Source: Trueperaceae bacterium (GTDB taxonomy: Bacteria > Deinococcota > Deinococci > Deinococcales > Trueperaceae). Taken from it: DNA of 64,000 nt. Within the stretch, counting starts at the first letter, position 1, and each line of letters begins with the position of its first letter. Below are positions 35,184 to 44,512 of the stretch, piece by piece. Location: contig JACCWH010000237.1 in NCBI GenBank assembly GCA_013697735.1, positions 1 through 64,000 on the forward strand. Direction: 5' to 3'. Position numbers and translations under genes: made by a program. The notes under the pieces are model-generated. The model was not told the DNA's origin. It did not search any database and worked only from the letters and a program-made list of their open reading frames with translations.

Positions 35184-37550
35184 GTGGCGACGGTCGCCGA
35201 CCTCAGGACACGGCTACGCCGCCCGCTCGAGCGTGAGCTCCAGAGCGGGTGTCACGACGCCGTGGTGGTGGGCGGCCTGGAGCGGCTGGTCGAGCGGGTC
35301 GGACGTCCGTTCGCAGATGTCGCAGCCGCGCTCGACGGCTACGCCACGCTCGACCGGGAGCGACGTCGCGAGCGGGTCGAGCGCGCACTCGCGCTCCTCG
35401 CAGAGGCCGACGGCGCAGCGGCCGCGATGAGCGCGGAGCGGGGGCTCACACGGCGCCGCGCCCACGCGAGAGCCCCCGACGAAGGACCATCGCTGGACGA
35501 CCGACTCGAGCGCCCGCTCGAGGAGCGTGCGCTGGACGTGGGCGCTCACGCCCCGCGCAAACTCGCGGAGATCGGAATGCGTACCTATCGCGATCTCCTC
35601 GAGCACGTCCCCCGCCGGTGGGAGGACCGGCGTGCACTGCCGTCGTTCGCCGCGATCACGGCCCTCGAACACGCCACCGTGGCCGGCGTCGTGCGCGGTC
35701 GGAAGGCGCTCCCCACGCGACGCGGGCTCTCGATCCTGCGCGTGCTGATGGAGGACGGCGTCGGTGGTCGCCTCACCGCGATCTGGTTCAACCAGCCGTG
35801 GCTCGAGGGGCAGATCTTCCCCGGGAAGCGGCTCATCGTCACCGGACGCGTCAAGCTCCGGGGGGCGCAGCTCGAGCTGCAGGTCACGGGGCACGAGGTC
35901 GACGACGAGGGGCCGTCGCTGTCGACGGGTCGGATCGTGGCGGTGTACCCGACGGTTCAGGGTACGAGTCAGGCCTACCTACGTGGCTCGGTCGACAAGC
36001 TCCTCAGCGCCCTCGGTCCGCTCGTCGATCCCCTGCCGCGGCGCCTGCTGCGCGAGCTCGACCTCGTCTCGATCGATCGAGCGTGGCGCGACCTCCACCA
36101 ACCGCCGGACGAGGAGGCGCTGCGCGCCGCGCGCGCGAGACTCCGCTTCGACGAGTACCTCCTGCTCGAACTACGCGTGCTGCTGCAGCGCGAGGGGGGT
36201 GGCGCGGGGCGGCAGCACGAGGTGCCCGACGCCGACATGATGCGCTTTGCAGAGGCGCTCCCGTTCGAGTTGACGGGGGCGCAGGCGCGAGCGATCGAGG
36301 TGATCCGGCACGACATGGCGAGCGACCGGCAGATGGCTCGGCTCCTCCAGGGGGACGTCGGATCCGGGAAGACCGCCGTCGCAGCCGCCGCGGTCTGGAT
36401 CGCGGTGCGTTCCGGGCGGCAGACGGCGGTCATGGCGCCGACGGAGATCCTCGCCCGTCAACACTTCATCAACCTGCAAGCGCTGCTGTGGCCGCTGGGT
36501 GTCCGCTGTGACCTGCTGCTCGGGACGGGGCCGGCGCCCGTCCGGCGCGAGGCGCGGGCTCGGATCGCGTCCGGGGAGAGCGATCTCGTGATCGGGACGC
36601 ACGCGCTCATCCAAGACGGCGTCGAGTTCGTCGACCTCGGCCTCGCCGTCATCGACGAGGAGCATCGCTTCGGCGTCGAGCAGCGGCGCCGCTTGATCGC
36701 GGGCTCGCCCGACGTCTTGGTGATGAGCGCAACCCCCATCCCGCGATCCCTGGCACTCACCGCCTACGGTGATCTCGACCTCACCGTGATCGACGAACTC
36801 CCACCGGGGCGGACGCCCGTCGCGACCACCCTGCGACGGGCGACGGAGCGAACCGCCGTCTACCGCGAAGCCCTCGCCGACGTCCGCGCCGGGCACCAGG
36901 TCTACGTGGTCGCGCCGCTCATCGACGACAGCGAAGCGCTCGAAGAGGTGCAGTCGGCCACCCGCCTCGCCGACGATCTGCGCGCGATCTGGGGCGACGC
37001 AGTCCGTCTCGGGCTGCTGCACGGCCGGATGCCGGGGCCGGAGAAGGAGGGCGTGATGGAGGCATTTCGCGCCGGGGCGCTCGACGTGCTCGTGTCGACC
37101 ACCGTGATCGAGGTGGGGGTCGACATCCCGAATGCGACGGTGATGCTCGTGGAGAACGCCGAGCGCTTCGGGCTCGCGCAGTTGCACCAGCTTCGTGGCC
37201 GCGTCGGACGCGGAAGCGCGGCGAGTCGCTGCGTGCTCATCGCCGGCGACGCGAGCCGCGCGACGATGCAGCGTCTGAAGATCGTCGAACGCCATGCCGA
37301 CGGGTTCGTCATCGCCGAGCAGGACCTCGCGCTGCGCGGCCCGGGCGAGCTTCGGGGAACGCGCCAATCCGGGCTCGCCGACCTCCGGTTCGGCGATCTC
37401 GCCCACGACGTCGCCACCATCGAGCGCGCGCGCGAGATCGCGACACGTATGCTCGCCGCCGACCCGCGCCTCGAGGCGCCGTGGTCGGCCGGCATCCGCC
37501 GCGAGCTACGCCGGCAACAGCGCGCCGCCGGCTTCAGGGAGACGCTGTGA
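35184..37550 (+). CDS. recG: ATP-dependent DNA helicase RecG
   Basis: 788 residues; E. coli RecG has 693. The extra ~110 residues are an N-terminal helical domain (ERELQSGCHDAVVVGGLERL), as in Deinococcus and Thermotoga RecG. Then comes the wedge/OB domain (VAGVVRGRKAL...RLIVTGRVKLRG) and the helicase with [42 protein letters not shown] and [10 protein letters not shown]. It reverses stalled forks and branch-migrates junctions. The start GTG 35184 is set by the leaderless promoter. Confidence 0.95.
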   Translation: MATVADLRTRLRRPLERELQSGCHDAVVVGGLERLVERVGRPFADVAAALDGYATLDRERRRERVERALALLAEADGAAAAMSAERGLTRRRAHARAPDEGPSLDDRLERPLEERALDVGAHAPRKLAEIGMRTYRDLLEHVPRRWEDRRALPSFAAITALEHATVAGVVRGRKALPTRRGLSILRVLMEDGVGGRLTAIWFNQPWLEGQIFPGKRLIVTGRVKLRGAQLELQVTGHEVDDEGPSLSTGRIVAVYPTVQGTSQAYLRGSVDKLLSALGPLVDPLPRRLLRELDLVSIDRAWRDLHQPPDEEALRAARARLRFDEYLLLELRVLLQREGGGAGRQHEVPDADMMRFAEALPFELTGAQARAIEVIRHDMASDRQMARLLQGDVGSGKTAVAAAAVWIAVRSGRQTAVMAPTEILARQHFINLQALLWPLGVRCDLLLGTGPAPVRREARARIASGESDLVIGTHALIQDGVEFVDLGLAVIDEEHRFGVEQRRRLIAGSPDVLVMSATPIPRSLALTAYGDLDLTVIDELPPGRTPVATTLRRATERTAVYREALADVRAGHQVYVVAPLIDDSEALEEVQSATRLADDLRAIWGDAVRLGLLHGRMPGPEKEGVMEAFRAGALDVLVSTTVIEVGVDIPNATVMLVENAERFGLAQLHQLRGRVGRGSAASRCVLIAGDASRATMQRLKIVERHADGFVIAEQDLALRGPGELRGTRQSGLADLRFGDLAHDVATIERAREIATRMLAADPRLEAPWSAGIRRELRRQQRAAGFRETL

Positions 37551-38065
37551 GAACACTCGGTCGCATGCTGCTCGGAATCGTGCTCCTCGGCCTGGTGGCC
37601 GGATGGATCGTGCGCCCGCGACTCCCGCGTCGGAGGCTGCCGCTCGTCCTCGCCCTCGCCTTCGCGCCGGCGGTCGTCCACGGTGTCGGCATCACGTGGT
37701 GGTCGACGGCCGCGGGCTTCCCGCCGGCGTTCGTCGCCTTCTATGGTGTCGCCGTCGCGGTGCTCCTCGGCCTCTCTTGGTGGTGGCTGCGGCGGAGCTA
37801 CGGGACGCGCCCCTTCATGGCGCCCTTCGCCCTGCCGGTCCAGGCGTTCCTCCAGGTGATGCTCACGAGCCTGCTCGGACGCAGCACCAGCGCGGCGGGC
37901 GTCGCCGTCGACATACTTCCGGGTGTCGCGCTCATGGGGCTGGCGGTGGCGATCGCATCGGCGCTCGTCGTCGTTCTCCCCACGCGCGATCACTTCCCGC
38001 GCTTCGGGGTCTCAGCTCCGCGCTGGCTACGAGCGTTGGGGCGCGCCCTGGGTCGACGTCGCTGA
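37547..38065 (+). CDS. Integral membrane protein of unknown function
   Basis: 172 residues with four or five hydrophobic segments (LLGIVLLGLVAGWIV, LPLVLALAFAPAVVHGVGI, FVAFYGVAVAVLLGLSWWW, LPVQAFLQVMLTSLLG, GVALMGLAVAIASALVVVLP) and a basic C-terminus (LRALGRALGRRR). The GTG start overlaps the recG stop (GTGA), so it is co-translated with recG. No family recognised, and no link to recombination is evident. Confidence 0.7.
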   Translation: MRTLGRMLLGIVLLGLVAGWIVRPRLPRRRLPLVLALAFAPAVVHGVGITWWSTAAGFPPAFVAFYGVAVAVLLGLSWWWLRRSYGTRPFMAPFALPVQAFLQVMLTSLLGRSTSAAGVAVDILPGVALMGLAVAIASALVVVLPTRDHFPRFGVSAPRWLRALGRALGRRR

Positions 38066-38101
38066 CGCCGGCCCTGTCACGAACGCACGGCGGCCGTCTG
38101 C

Positions 38102-38107
38102 TAGATT
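38102..38107 (+). promoter_or_regulatory. -10 box TAGATT for the LEA-type lipoprotein (leaderless)
   Basis: TAGATT, 6 bases, GTG. Confidence 0.6.
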
Positions 38108-38113
38108 GAGGCC

Positions 38114-39187
38114 GTGACGCAGCCCATCGACGTCGTGCGCCGAACGCGACCGTCCCGCGCCCCGCTGCGCGTGGCTCGGGTGGTGGGGGCGGTTGCGGTG
38201 CTGGTGGTGCTCGTCGTCGCGGCGTGCTCGCCCACGAGCCGACCGTCGAGCGGGGCGGAGATCACCTCGGCAACGCCGATCGGTGACGTGTTCGGGCCAC
38301 GCTTCGAGCTCCTGGCCGAGGAGACGTTCATCGAGCGGTTCGATCCCCCCGGTGCCGGTGCCGCTCTGGTCGTGGCGATCGCGACGACGGTACGCAACCC
38401 GAACGACTTCCCGGTGACGATCGACCACGTCGACTATCGCCTCTCGCTCGCCGGCGTGAGCGTCGCCGCCGGTGTGCTCGAGCCCGGGCTCGAGCTCACC
38501 CCTGGTGATGCGCAGCAGCTGACGTGGCGGGTCGACGCCGACCTCGCGGAACGACGGGAGCTGTGGCGCGCGGTGGTCGACGCCTACGCCGGCACGCCGC
38601 TCCCCTTCACGATCGACGGCGCGGTGCGGTTCACGTCGGAAGCGTACGCCTTCACCACGCGGTCGCGGACGCTCGTCGACGGCTCCCTCCTCGCGACCCA
38701 GGCCGTGGTGGCCCCGCGACTCCGGCTCGACGGTCGGGAGAGCCGGCTCACGATCGTCCGGGCGGACGCCCCCGTCGTGAGCCTCGCGCTCTTCGCCGTG
38801 AACGTCGGCGACGTCGGCTACTTCCTCTCGGGGCGCGAGCTCGAGCTCGAGCTCAACGGCCACGTACTCGCCACCATCGACCTCGGACCCGTCCCGGTTC
38901 CGGCCGGTGAGACGAGCCGCGCCGATCTCCTCTTCATCATCGACCGCGGCCGGCTCTCGCGGGCGGCGGGCGAGGCGCTCGACGAGGCGCTCGCGGGAAG
39001 GCGCGGTGACGTCAGGCTCCGTGGCGCCTTCGTGTACGACGTCCTCGGCGTCGATTCGTACCTCGCGCCGATCGGCGAGGGCCTGCTGGTGACGCTCCCC
39101 GCCTCGCGACTCCCGAGCGCTGCGCCCGAGGCGACGCCAGGAGCCGCGGAGCCCGGCGAGGACGATCAGGACGACGCGGCACCGTAA
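38114..39187 (+). CDS. Lipoprotein with two LEA14/WHy-like domains
   Basis: 357 residues. The N-terminus has twin-Arg-like basics, a long hydrophobic stretch and lipobox VVAAC near residue 38. Two similar ~130-residue halves follow: the first has VRNPNDFPVTIDHVDYRLSLAGVSVAAG, the classic LEA2/WHy pattern in which NPN is diagnostic; the second has VGDVGYFLSGRELELELNGHVLATIDLG. LEA2 proteins are linked to desiccation protection and to partner binding. The acidic Ala/Pro tail is low complexity. Confidence 0.75.
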   Translation: MTQPIDVVRRTRPSRAPLRVARVVGAVAVLVVLVVAACSPTSRPSSGAEITSATPIGDVFGPRFELLAEETFIERFDPPGAGAALVVAIATTVRNPNDFPVTIDHVDYRLSLAGVSVAAGVLEPGLELTPGDAQQLTWRVDADLAERRELWRAVVDAYAGTPLPFTIDGAVRFTSEAYAFTTRSRTLVDGSLLATQAVVAPRLRLDGRESRLTIVRADAPVVSLALFAVNVGDVGYFLSGRELELELNGHVLATIDLGPVPVPAGETSRADLLFIIDRGRLSRAAGEALDEALAGRRGDVRLRGAFVYDVLGVDSYLAPIGEGLLVTLPASRLPSAAPEATPGAAEPGEDDQDDAAP

Positions 39188-39207
39188 GCGCCGTAGACGC
39201 GTGTGGA

Positions 39208-39213
39208 TATGAT
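39208..39213 (+). promoter_or_regulatory. -10 box TATGAT for serA
   Basis: TATGAT ends 8 bases before the ATG; near-leaderless. Confidence 0.55.
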
Positions 39214-39221
39214 GCGCCGCG

Positions 39222-40793
39222 ATGCCGCGCATCCTCGTCACGGACACGATCAACCTCGGAACTGCCCGCTTCCCCGACATCGACGTCGACGATCGCCCCG
39301 GCATCGCTCGGGACGAACTGCTCGACGTGATCGCCCCCTACGACGCGATCATCACGCGCTCGCGAACCCAGGTAGACGACGGTCTGCTCAGGGCCGCCAC
39401 CAACCTCAAGGTGATCGGACGCGGAGGCGTGGGCGTCGACAACATCGACGTCGAGGCCGCGAGCCGTCGGGGCATCCTCGTACTCAACGCGCCCGAGGCG
39501 AACAACGTCTCGGCCGCGGAGCTCGCCATCACCCTCATGCTCGCCGCCGCGCGCGGCGTCGCCCGATCCGACCGTCTGGTTCGCGCGGGCGTCTGGGATC
39601 GCTCCTTCTTGGGGCGTGAGGTGAAGGGTGCCCGACTCGGCATCGTCGGGCTCGGTCGGATCGGCTCGCTCGTCGCGAAGCGCGCAGCCGGCCTCGGCAT
39701 GAGCGTGGCCGCGTTCGATCCGTACATCACGAGGCGCCGCGCCGAGGAGCTCGGTGTCGAGCTCTGCGATACGCTCACCGACCTGATGGCGAGGAGCGAT
39801 TTCGTCACGGTCCACACCCCCTTCACGGAGGAGACCCGCGGCATGATCGGCGCCGCCGAACTCGCCGCCATGCCCCGTGGCGGCATCGTCGTGAACGCTG
39901 CCCGCGGCGGCATCGTGGTCGAAGACGACCTCGCGGCTGCGCTCGAGTCGGGCCACCTCCGCGGAGCGGGGCTCGACGTCTTCGTCACCGAACCGCCGCC
40001 GGTCGATCACCCGCTGCTCCGGCGCGACGACGTCGTGGTCACGGCCCACCTGGGTGCGAACACGGTCGAGGCGCAGCGGCGCGTCGGCTCCGAGATCCTC
40101 GAGCGCACGGCGCTCGCCCTCCTGGGCGACATCTCGCGCGGCGCCGTGAACGCTCCAGCCATGGCCCCGGAGGTGGTCAAGGCCCTCGGGCGCTTCCTGG
40201 AGCTCGGCGAGGTGCTCGGCCGCGTCGCGAGCCAGCTGGCCTCGGGGCGGGTCCGGGAGCTCGAGGTCGAATTCTCCGGCACGTTCGCCGTCGATCCCGA
40301 CCCGATCGCGACGGCGGTCACCAAGGGCTTTCTCGAACCGATCCTCGACGAGCCACCGAACTACATCAACGCCGCCGCCATCGCCAAGGAGCGCGACATC
40401 CGCGTCTCACGGGTCGTTGCGGCCCGGAGCCGCGGCTACACCCAGCACGTGCTCGTCAGCGCTCGCGGCGCCGACGTCGACACCGCAGTGGGTGGCACCG
40501 TGCTCGGCGACCACATCCGCATCGTCTCGATCGACGGCTATCCCATCGAGATCCGTCCCGAGCGGGCGATGCTGATATGCACCAACTACGACCGGCCCGG
40601 CGCCATCGGCCGCGTGGGTACGGTGCTCGGCGACGCCGGCGTCAACATCTCGGGTATGCAGCTCTCCCGCGTCGGCGACGATGGCCTCGCGATGTTCGCC
40701 CTCACGCTCGACGCGGTTCCGAGCGACGACGTACTCGACGTGCTTCGCGGGCTCACGGACGTCATCCACGGCCTCCGAGCGATCCGACTCTGA
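39222..40793 (+). CDS. serA: D-3-phosphoglycerate dehydrogenase
   Basis: 523 residues, the long SerA type: substrate domain, Rossmann domain (GLGRIGSLVAKRAAGLGM), catalytic Arg/Glu/His in NAARGGIVVEDDL, DVFVTEPPP and TAHLGANTVEAQ, an intervening ASB domain and a C-terminal ACT domain (ICTNYDRPGAIGRVGTVLGDAGVNI). It makes 3-phosphohydroxypyruvate from 3-phosphoglycerate with NAD, and the ACT domain normally confers serine inhibition. The next gene, 32 bases on, is a class V aminotransferase that fits the following step. Confidence 0.95.
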   Translation: MPRILVTDTINLGTARFPDIDVDDRPGIARDELLDVIAPYDAIITRSRTQVDDGLLRAATNLKVIGRGGVGVDNIDVEAASRRGILVLNAPEANNVSAAELAITLMLAAARGVARSDRLVRAGVWDRSFLGREVKGARLGIVGLGRIGSLVAKRAAGLGMSVAAFDPYITRRRAEELGVELCDTLTDLMARSDFVTVHTPFTEETRGMIGAAELAAMPRGGIVVNAARGGIVVEDDLAAALESGHLRGAGLDVFVTEPPPVDHPLLRRDDVVVTAHLGANTVEAQRRVGSEILERTALALLGDISRGAVNAPAMAPEVVKALGRFLELGEVLGRVASQLASGRVRELEVEFSGTFAVDPDPIATAVTKGFLEPILDEPPNYINAAAIAKERDIRVSRVVAARSRGYTQHVLVSARGADVDTAVGGTVLGDHIRIVSIDGYPIEIRPERAMLICTNYDRPGAIGRVGTVLGDAGVNISGMQLSRVGDDGLAMFALTLDAVPSDDVLDVLRGLTDVIHGLRAIRL

Positions 40794-40825
40794 AGTAGGG
40801 CGCCGCCGGCGCCACGGAGGACACC

Positions 40826-41971
40826 ATGTACCGTTCGCGCCTGCTCGCCCCCGGCCCCGTCGCCGTCCCTCAGGCCGTGCTCGAGGTGCTCGCCCGCCCC
40901 GCGGTCCATCACCGTACGAGCGCGTTCCGCGAGACGCTCGTGCGCGTGCGCGAGCGCCTCGCGGACCTCCTGCAGGTGCCCGGCGACGACGTCCTCGTGG
41001 TGGGGGGGTCGGGCACGACCGCGTTCGAGGCGGCCCTGCTCGCCGCCGTTCCGGCGGGCTCCACGGTCGTCGTGGCGCACGCCGGCAAGTTCGGCGAGCG
41101 CTGGGCACGTATGGCCCGGGCGTTCGGGTACACCGTGCACGAGGTGGAGGCGCCGTGGGGTGCGGTGCTCGATCCGGACGCCGTTGCCGGTGCGCTCCGC
41201 GACCATCCGGCGACGGCCGCGCTCCTGCTCACGCACTCCGAGACGTCCACGGGCGCCCTCCACGACCTCGAGGCGATCGCTGGCGCCGCGCGGGCCGTGC
41301 TCCCCGACGTTCTCGTGGTGGTGGACGCGGTCACGAGCGCAGGTGCGGTGGAGCTCCGGCCGCACGCGTGGGACGTCGACGCCGTGGTCGCGGGGTCGCA
41401 GAAGGGTGTGATGCTCCCTCCCGGCCTGGGCTACGCCTGGCTCTCGCAGCGGGCGTGGGCGCGGGCACCGCAGGGGACGCGCGTGCCGTCGTTCACGCTC
41501 GATCTGCATGCAGAGCGCCCCCGTCAGCGCCAGGGCGACACCGGCGCCACGCCGAGCGTGCCGCTCGTGCTCGCGCTCGAGGTCGCGCTCGACATGATCC
41601 TCGCGCAGGGTATGGAGGCGCGCTGGCGTGAGAAGGCGCTCCTCAACGAGGCCGTGCTCGGCGGCGCCGCGGCCGTCGGCTACGCCCCGTTCGCCGCGCG
41701 ACCGAGTCCGGCCGTGGCGGCGTTGCTCACACCCGACGGGATCTCGGCGAAGGCCGTGACCCGCGCCATGCTGGCCCGTGGGATCCGCATCGGGGGTGGG
41801 CAGGATGCCTACGCCGAACGGATGATCCGCCCGAGCGTGCTCGGTGACGCCGACGCCTTCGACGCGCTCACGATCGTGGCGGCGCTCGAAGCGGCCCTCG
41901 TCGATCTCGGAGCGACCGTGGCGGTCGGCGAGGGCGTCGCCGCGGCGCAGCGGCTCCTCCTCACCGCCTGA
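40826..41971 (+). CDS. Class V PLP aminotransferase, probable phosphoserine aminotransferase
   Basis: 381 residues. The PLP lysine is in VAGSQKGVMLPPGLGYAWLS near residue 194, with LLLTHSETSTGALHDLEAIA and VVVDAVTSAGAVELRPHAWDVD before it. This is the alanine-glyoxylate/serine-pyruvate branch, which in archaea and some bacteria does the SerC reaction. Adjacency to serA favours phosphohydroxypyruvate as substrate (inference). GGAGG lies 6 bases before the ATG. Confidence 0.85.
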   Translation: MYRSRLLAPGPVAVPQAVLEVLARPAVHHRTSAFRETLVRVRERLADLLQVPGDDVLVVGGSGTTAFEAALLAAVPAGSTVVVAHAGKFGERWARMARAFGYTVHEVEAPWGAVLDPDAVAGALRDHPATAALLLTHSETSTGALHDLEAIAGAARAVLPDVLVVVDAVTSAGAVELRPHAWDVDAVVAGSQKGVMLPPGLGYAWLSQRAWARAPQGTRVPSFTLDLHAERPRQRQGDTGATPSVPLVLALEVALDMILAQGMEARWREKALLNEAVLGGAAAVGYAPFAARPSPAVAALLTPDGISAKAVTRAMLARGIRIGGGQDAYAERMIRPSVLGDADAFDALTIVAALEAALVDLGATVAVGEGVAAAQRLLLTA

Positions 41972-41990
41972 CGAGGCGGCCGGGGCGGCC

Positions 41991-42764
41991 TCAGATCCGC
42001 GCCACCGCCGCCATCACCGTCGACGCCGCCGTGAACGGCCCGCGACCGAGGTCGCCGAAGAGCCGCGTGCTGCGGAAGCCGGCGCTCGCGAGTGCCCGCT
42101 CGAGCTCGAACCGCGTCCAGTAGCGTTGGCGTAGCACGGCCGCGCGACGCTGCAGGCGACCGTCGTCGTCGATCGTGTCGAGTCGAAGCTGGGTGGTGAT
42201 CACCTGCTCCACCTCGTCGTGCTCCTGCCAGAGCAGGAGGTCGCCACCCAGGCCGTCGGGACCGCTCGGCATCGACTCCGAGCGCACGACGCCGGGTGCG
42301 CCGAAGCGCGGGACGAACAGGTCACACGCGAACGCCCCACCCGGCGCGAGGTGCGCACGCGCGCTCGAGAGCGCGGCGTCCTGATCGTCGAGTCGCTCGA
42401 GGTGCATGAGCGTGTTGAACGGTGCGATCACGAGTGCGGCGCGCACGTCGAGCTCGAGGGTGCGCGCGTCGCCCGCCACGACGCGGACGCGGACGTCGCG
42501 GTCGGGCTCGTCTCGTGCGAGATCGGCGAGGCGCGCTTCGCAGCGCGCGCGCATCGCCGGGTGTGGTTCCACCGCCACGATCTCGAGCCCGGTGCGGGCG
42601 AGCACCGCGGTGAGGCGGCCGCTGCCGGCGCCGAGCTCGATCACCGGCCCTCCCTGGTCGAGGGCGAGCCGGCGATAGAAATCGACGTCGTCGCGGTAGC
42701 CGGCGTGCAAGCGATCGTAGAGGTCGGCGTCGTCGTAGAGCGCCGAGCGCGAAGGGTCGTTCAC
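41991..42764 (-). CDS. Class I SAM methyltransferase at the end of the lipid A operon
   Basis: 257 residues. N-terminal YDDADLYDRLHAGYRDDVDFYRRL, then SAM motif I VIELGAGSGRLTAVLA near residue 42, VAVEPHPAMRARC and a post-motif APFNTLMHLE. The GTG start overlaps the ABC transporter stop (GTGA), so it is the last gene of the lpx operon. It could modify an envelope glycolipid or be an unrelated passenger; the sequence does not tell. Related in general type to the methyltransferase near 3 kb. Confidence 0.82.
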   Translation of the reverse strand: MNDPSRSALYDDADLYDRLHAGYRDDVDFYRRLALDQGGPVIELGAGSGRLTAVLARTGLEIVAVEPHPAMRARCEARLADLARDEPDRDVRVRVVAGDARTLELDVRAALVIAPFNTLMHLERLDDQDAALSSARAHLAPGGAFACDLFVPRFGAPGVVRSESMPSGPDGLGGDLLLWQEHDEVEQVITTQLRLDTIDDDGRLQRRAAVLRQRYWTRFELERALASAGFRSTRLFGDLGRGPFTAASTVMAAVARI

Positions 42765-44512
42765 GCCGTTCGTCCTCCCTCGGCCGTGGCGGACGGGAGC
42801 AGGCGCTCCTCGTGCTCGATGCGAGCGTTCGCGAGGCGCACCACGTGGTGTGCGCGGTCGACCACCGCGCGACGGTGGCTCACGGCCACCACCAGACGCT
42901 GGCGGGACTGCTCCACGAGCACGTCGACCACCTCGCGCTCACTCCCCTCGTCGAGCGCCGAGGTCGGCTCGTCGAGCAGCAGGATGGAGGGTTCCCCGAG
43001 CAGTGCACGGGCGATCGCGAGCCGCTGGCGTTGGCCTCCGGAGAGCCCGCCGCCGTCCTCGCCGAGATCGGCTTCGAGTCCCGACGGGAGGGCCCGCACC
43101 GAGGCCGCCATGCCGACGGCCTCGAGTGTCGACCAGAGCCGCGTGTCGTCGTACGCGCGGCCGATCGTGAGGTTGTCGCGGACCCGCCCCGAGAGCAGGT
43201 CGGTCCCCTGGGCCACGACCGCGACGCGTGTGCGCAGCGCGCGTTCCTCCTCGGCGGTCCGACCGCCGCCGCCGGGATGGGCGACGCCGAGCACGACGCC
43301 TGCGATCGTCAGCGTGCCGGCTTCGATCGGCACGAAACCGAGCGCAGCCCGCAACAGGGTCGTCTTGCCGGTACCGCTCACGCCTGTGAGGGCGACGAGC
43401 GCCGGACCCCGGAGCTCGAGGGTGGCCCGCTCGAGCACGCGGGGTCCACCGGGGAGTACGAGCGTGAGATCGTCGATGCGTACGACCGGAACTGCCGGGG
43501 CGACCCCGTCGGCCGCCGGAGCCCCGGAGCGCGTCGTGGCGTCGGGGATCGACGGTCTCGGGCCGTCGGCCTCCTGAAGCTCGCCGAGTCTGCGCCAGGC
43601 GGCACGCGCCTGCTGCGCCAGCGCGAGCACCTTGGGGAGGAGTTGGGCGGGTGTCGCGAGCAGCGCCACCAAGGTGATGAAGCTCACGACCTGACCGGTG
43701 GTCACGAGCCCCGCGGCAACGCGCCCGGCCAACAGCGCGACGAGGCCTCCGATGGCGACGAAGACCAGGATCTGCGTGACGGGGACCTGCAACGCCGCTA
43801 ACGCGGTGCGGCGCGTCATCGCGCGCTCGGTGGCGAGGTTGTCGGGGGCGAGGCGGTCGGCAACGAAGGCGTCGGCCGAGAAAGCGCGCACGGTCTCGTG
43901 GTGACGGAAGGCCTCCTGGAGACGGGCGCCGACGCGTTCGACACCGACCTGATGCCGGTGGGAGGCCGCCTCGATGCGCGTGCCGATCAGGCGCATCACC
44001 GCCACGGCCGGAAGCGCCAGCACCACCAGCGCGAGCGTGGCGAGCGCATCCGTCCACGCCAGCACCGCGAGCACGGCCACGAGCGTGACCCCCTCGGCGA
44101 CGAGCGAGCCGACGCCGAAGAGCACGAACGTCTCCACCTCCCGCAGATCGGCGAGGAGCCGCGCGCTGACGCCACCGCTCGTACCCGGCAGCGTTCCGGG
44201 TGCTCGGCGGACGAGCCCGGCGCCGAGCGCGGCACGCCACGAGGCACTCGCCGCCGCCGCCGCGCGGCCGAACGATGCATCCTGGAACCAGAGCATCACC
44301 GCGCCTCCGAGCGCCAGCGCCCCACCCACGAGCAGGAGCGGCGGGAGCGCACCGAGGTCGGCGGTCGCGAGCACACGGTCGAAGACCGGCGTGACGAAGA
44401 GCGGGACCACCGCCACGCGGAGAACGGCCCCCACCACGGCTGCCACGGCCCCAGCCGCGAGGAGCCGTGCAACGCGCGCGCGGGAGACTGGATCGAGCCG
44501 CGGCCCCGCCAT
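42761..44512 (-). CDS. ABC transporter, MsbA-like half-transporter
   Basis: 583 residues: an N-terminal exporter membrane domain with about six helices (residues 1-330) and one nucleotide-binding domain. Walker A GVSGTGKTTLL near 370, Q-loop VAVVAQGTDLLSGRVRDNL, signature GGGLSGGQRQRLAIARALL, Walker B ILLLDEPTSALDEGS, switch SHRR. Homodimeric exporters of this type next to lpxB are usually the lipid A flippase MsbA; the lpx position makes that likely here. The start overlaps the lpxB-like stop (TGATG). Confidence 0.8.
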   Translation of the reverse strand: MAGPRLDPVSRARVARLLAAGAVAAVVGAVLRVAVVPLFVTPVFDRVLATADLGALPPLLLVGGALALGGAVMLWFQDASFGRAAAAASASWRAALGAGLVRRAPGTLPGTSGGVSARLLADLREVETFVLFGVGSLVAEGVTLVAVLAVLAWTDALATLALVVLALPAVAVMRLIGTRIEAASHRHQVGVERVGARLQEAFRHHETVRAFSADAFVADRLAPDNLATERAMTRRTALAALQVPVTQILVFVAIGGLVALLAGRVAAGLVTTGQVVSFITLVALLATPAQLLPKVLALAQQARAAWRRLGELQEADGPRPSIPDATTRSGAPAADGVAPAVPVVRIDDLTLVLPGGPRVLERATLELRGPALVALTGVSGTGKTTLLRAALGFVPIEAGTLTIAGVVLGVAHPGGGGRTAEEERALRTRVAVVAQGTDLLSGRVRDNLTIGRAYDDTRLWSTLEAVGMAASVRALPSGLEADLGEDGGGLSGGQRQRLAIARALLGEPSILLLDEPTSALDEGSEREVVDVLVEQSRQRLVVAVSHRRAVVDRAHHVVRLANARIEHEERLLPSATAEGGRTA

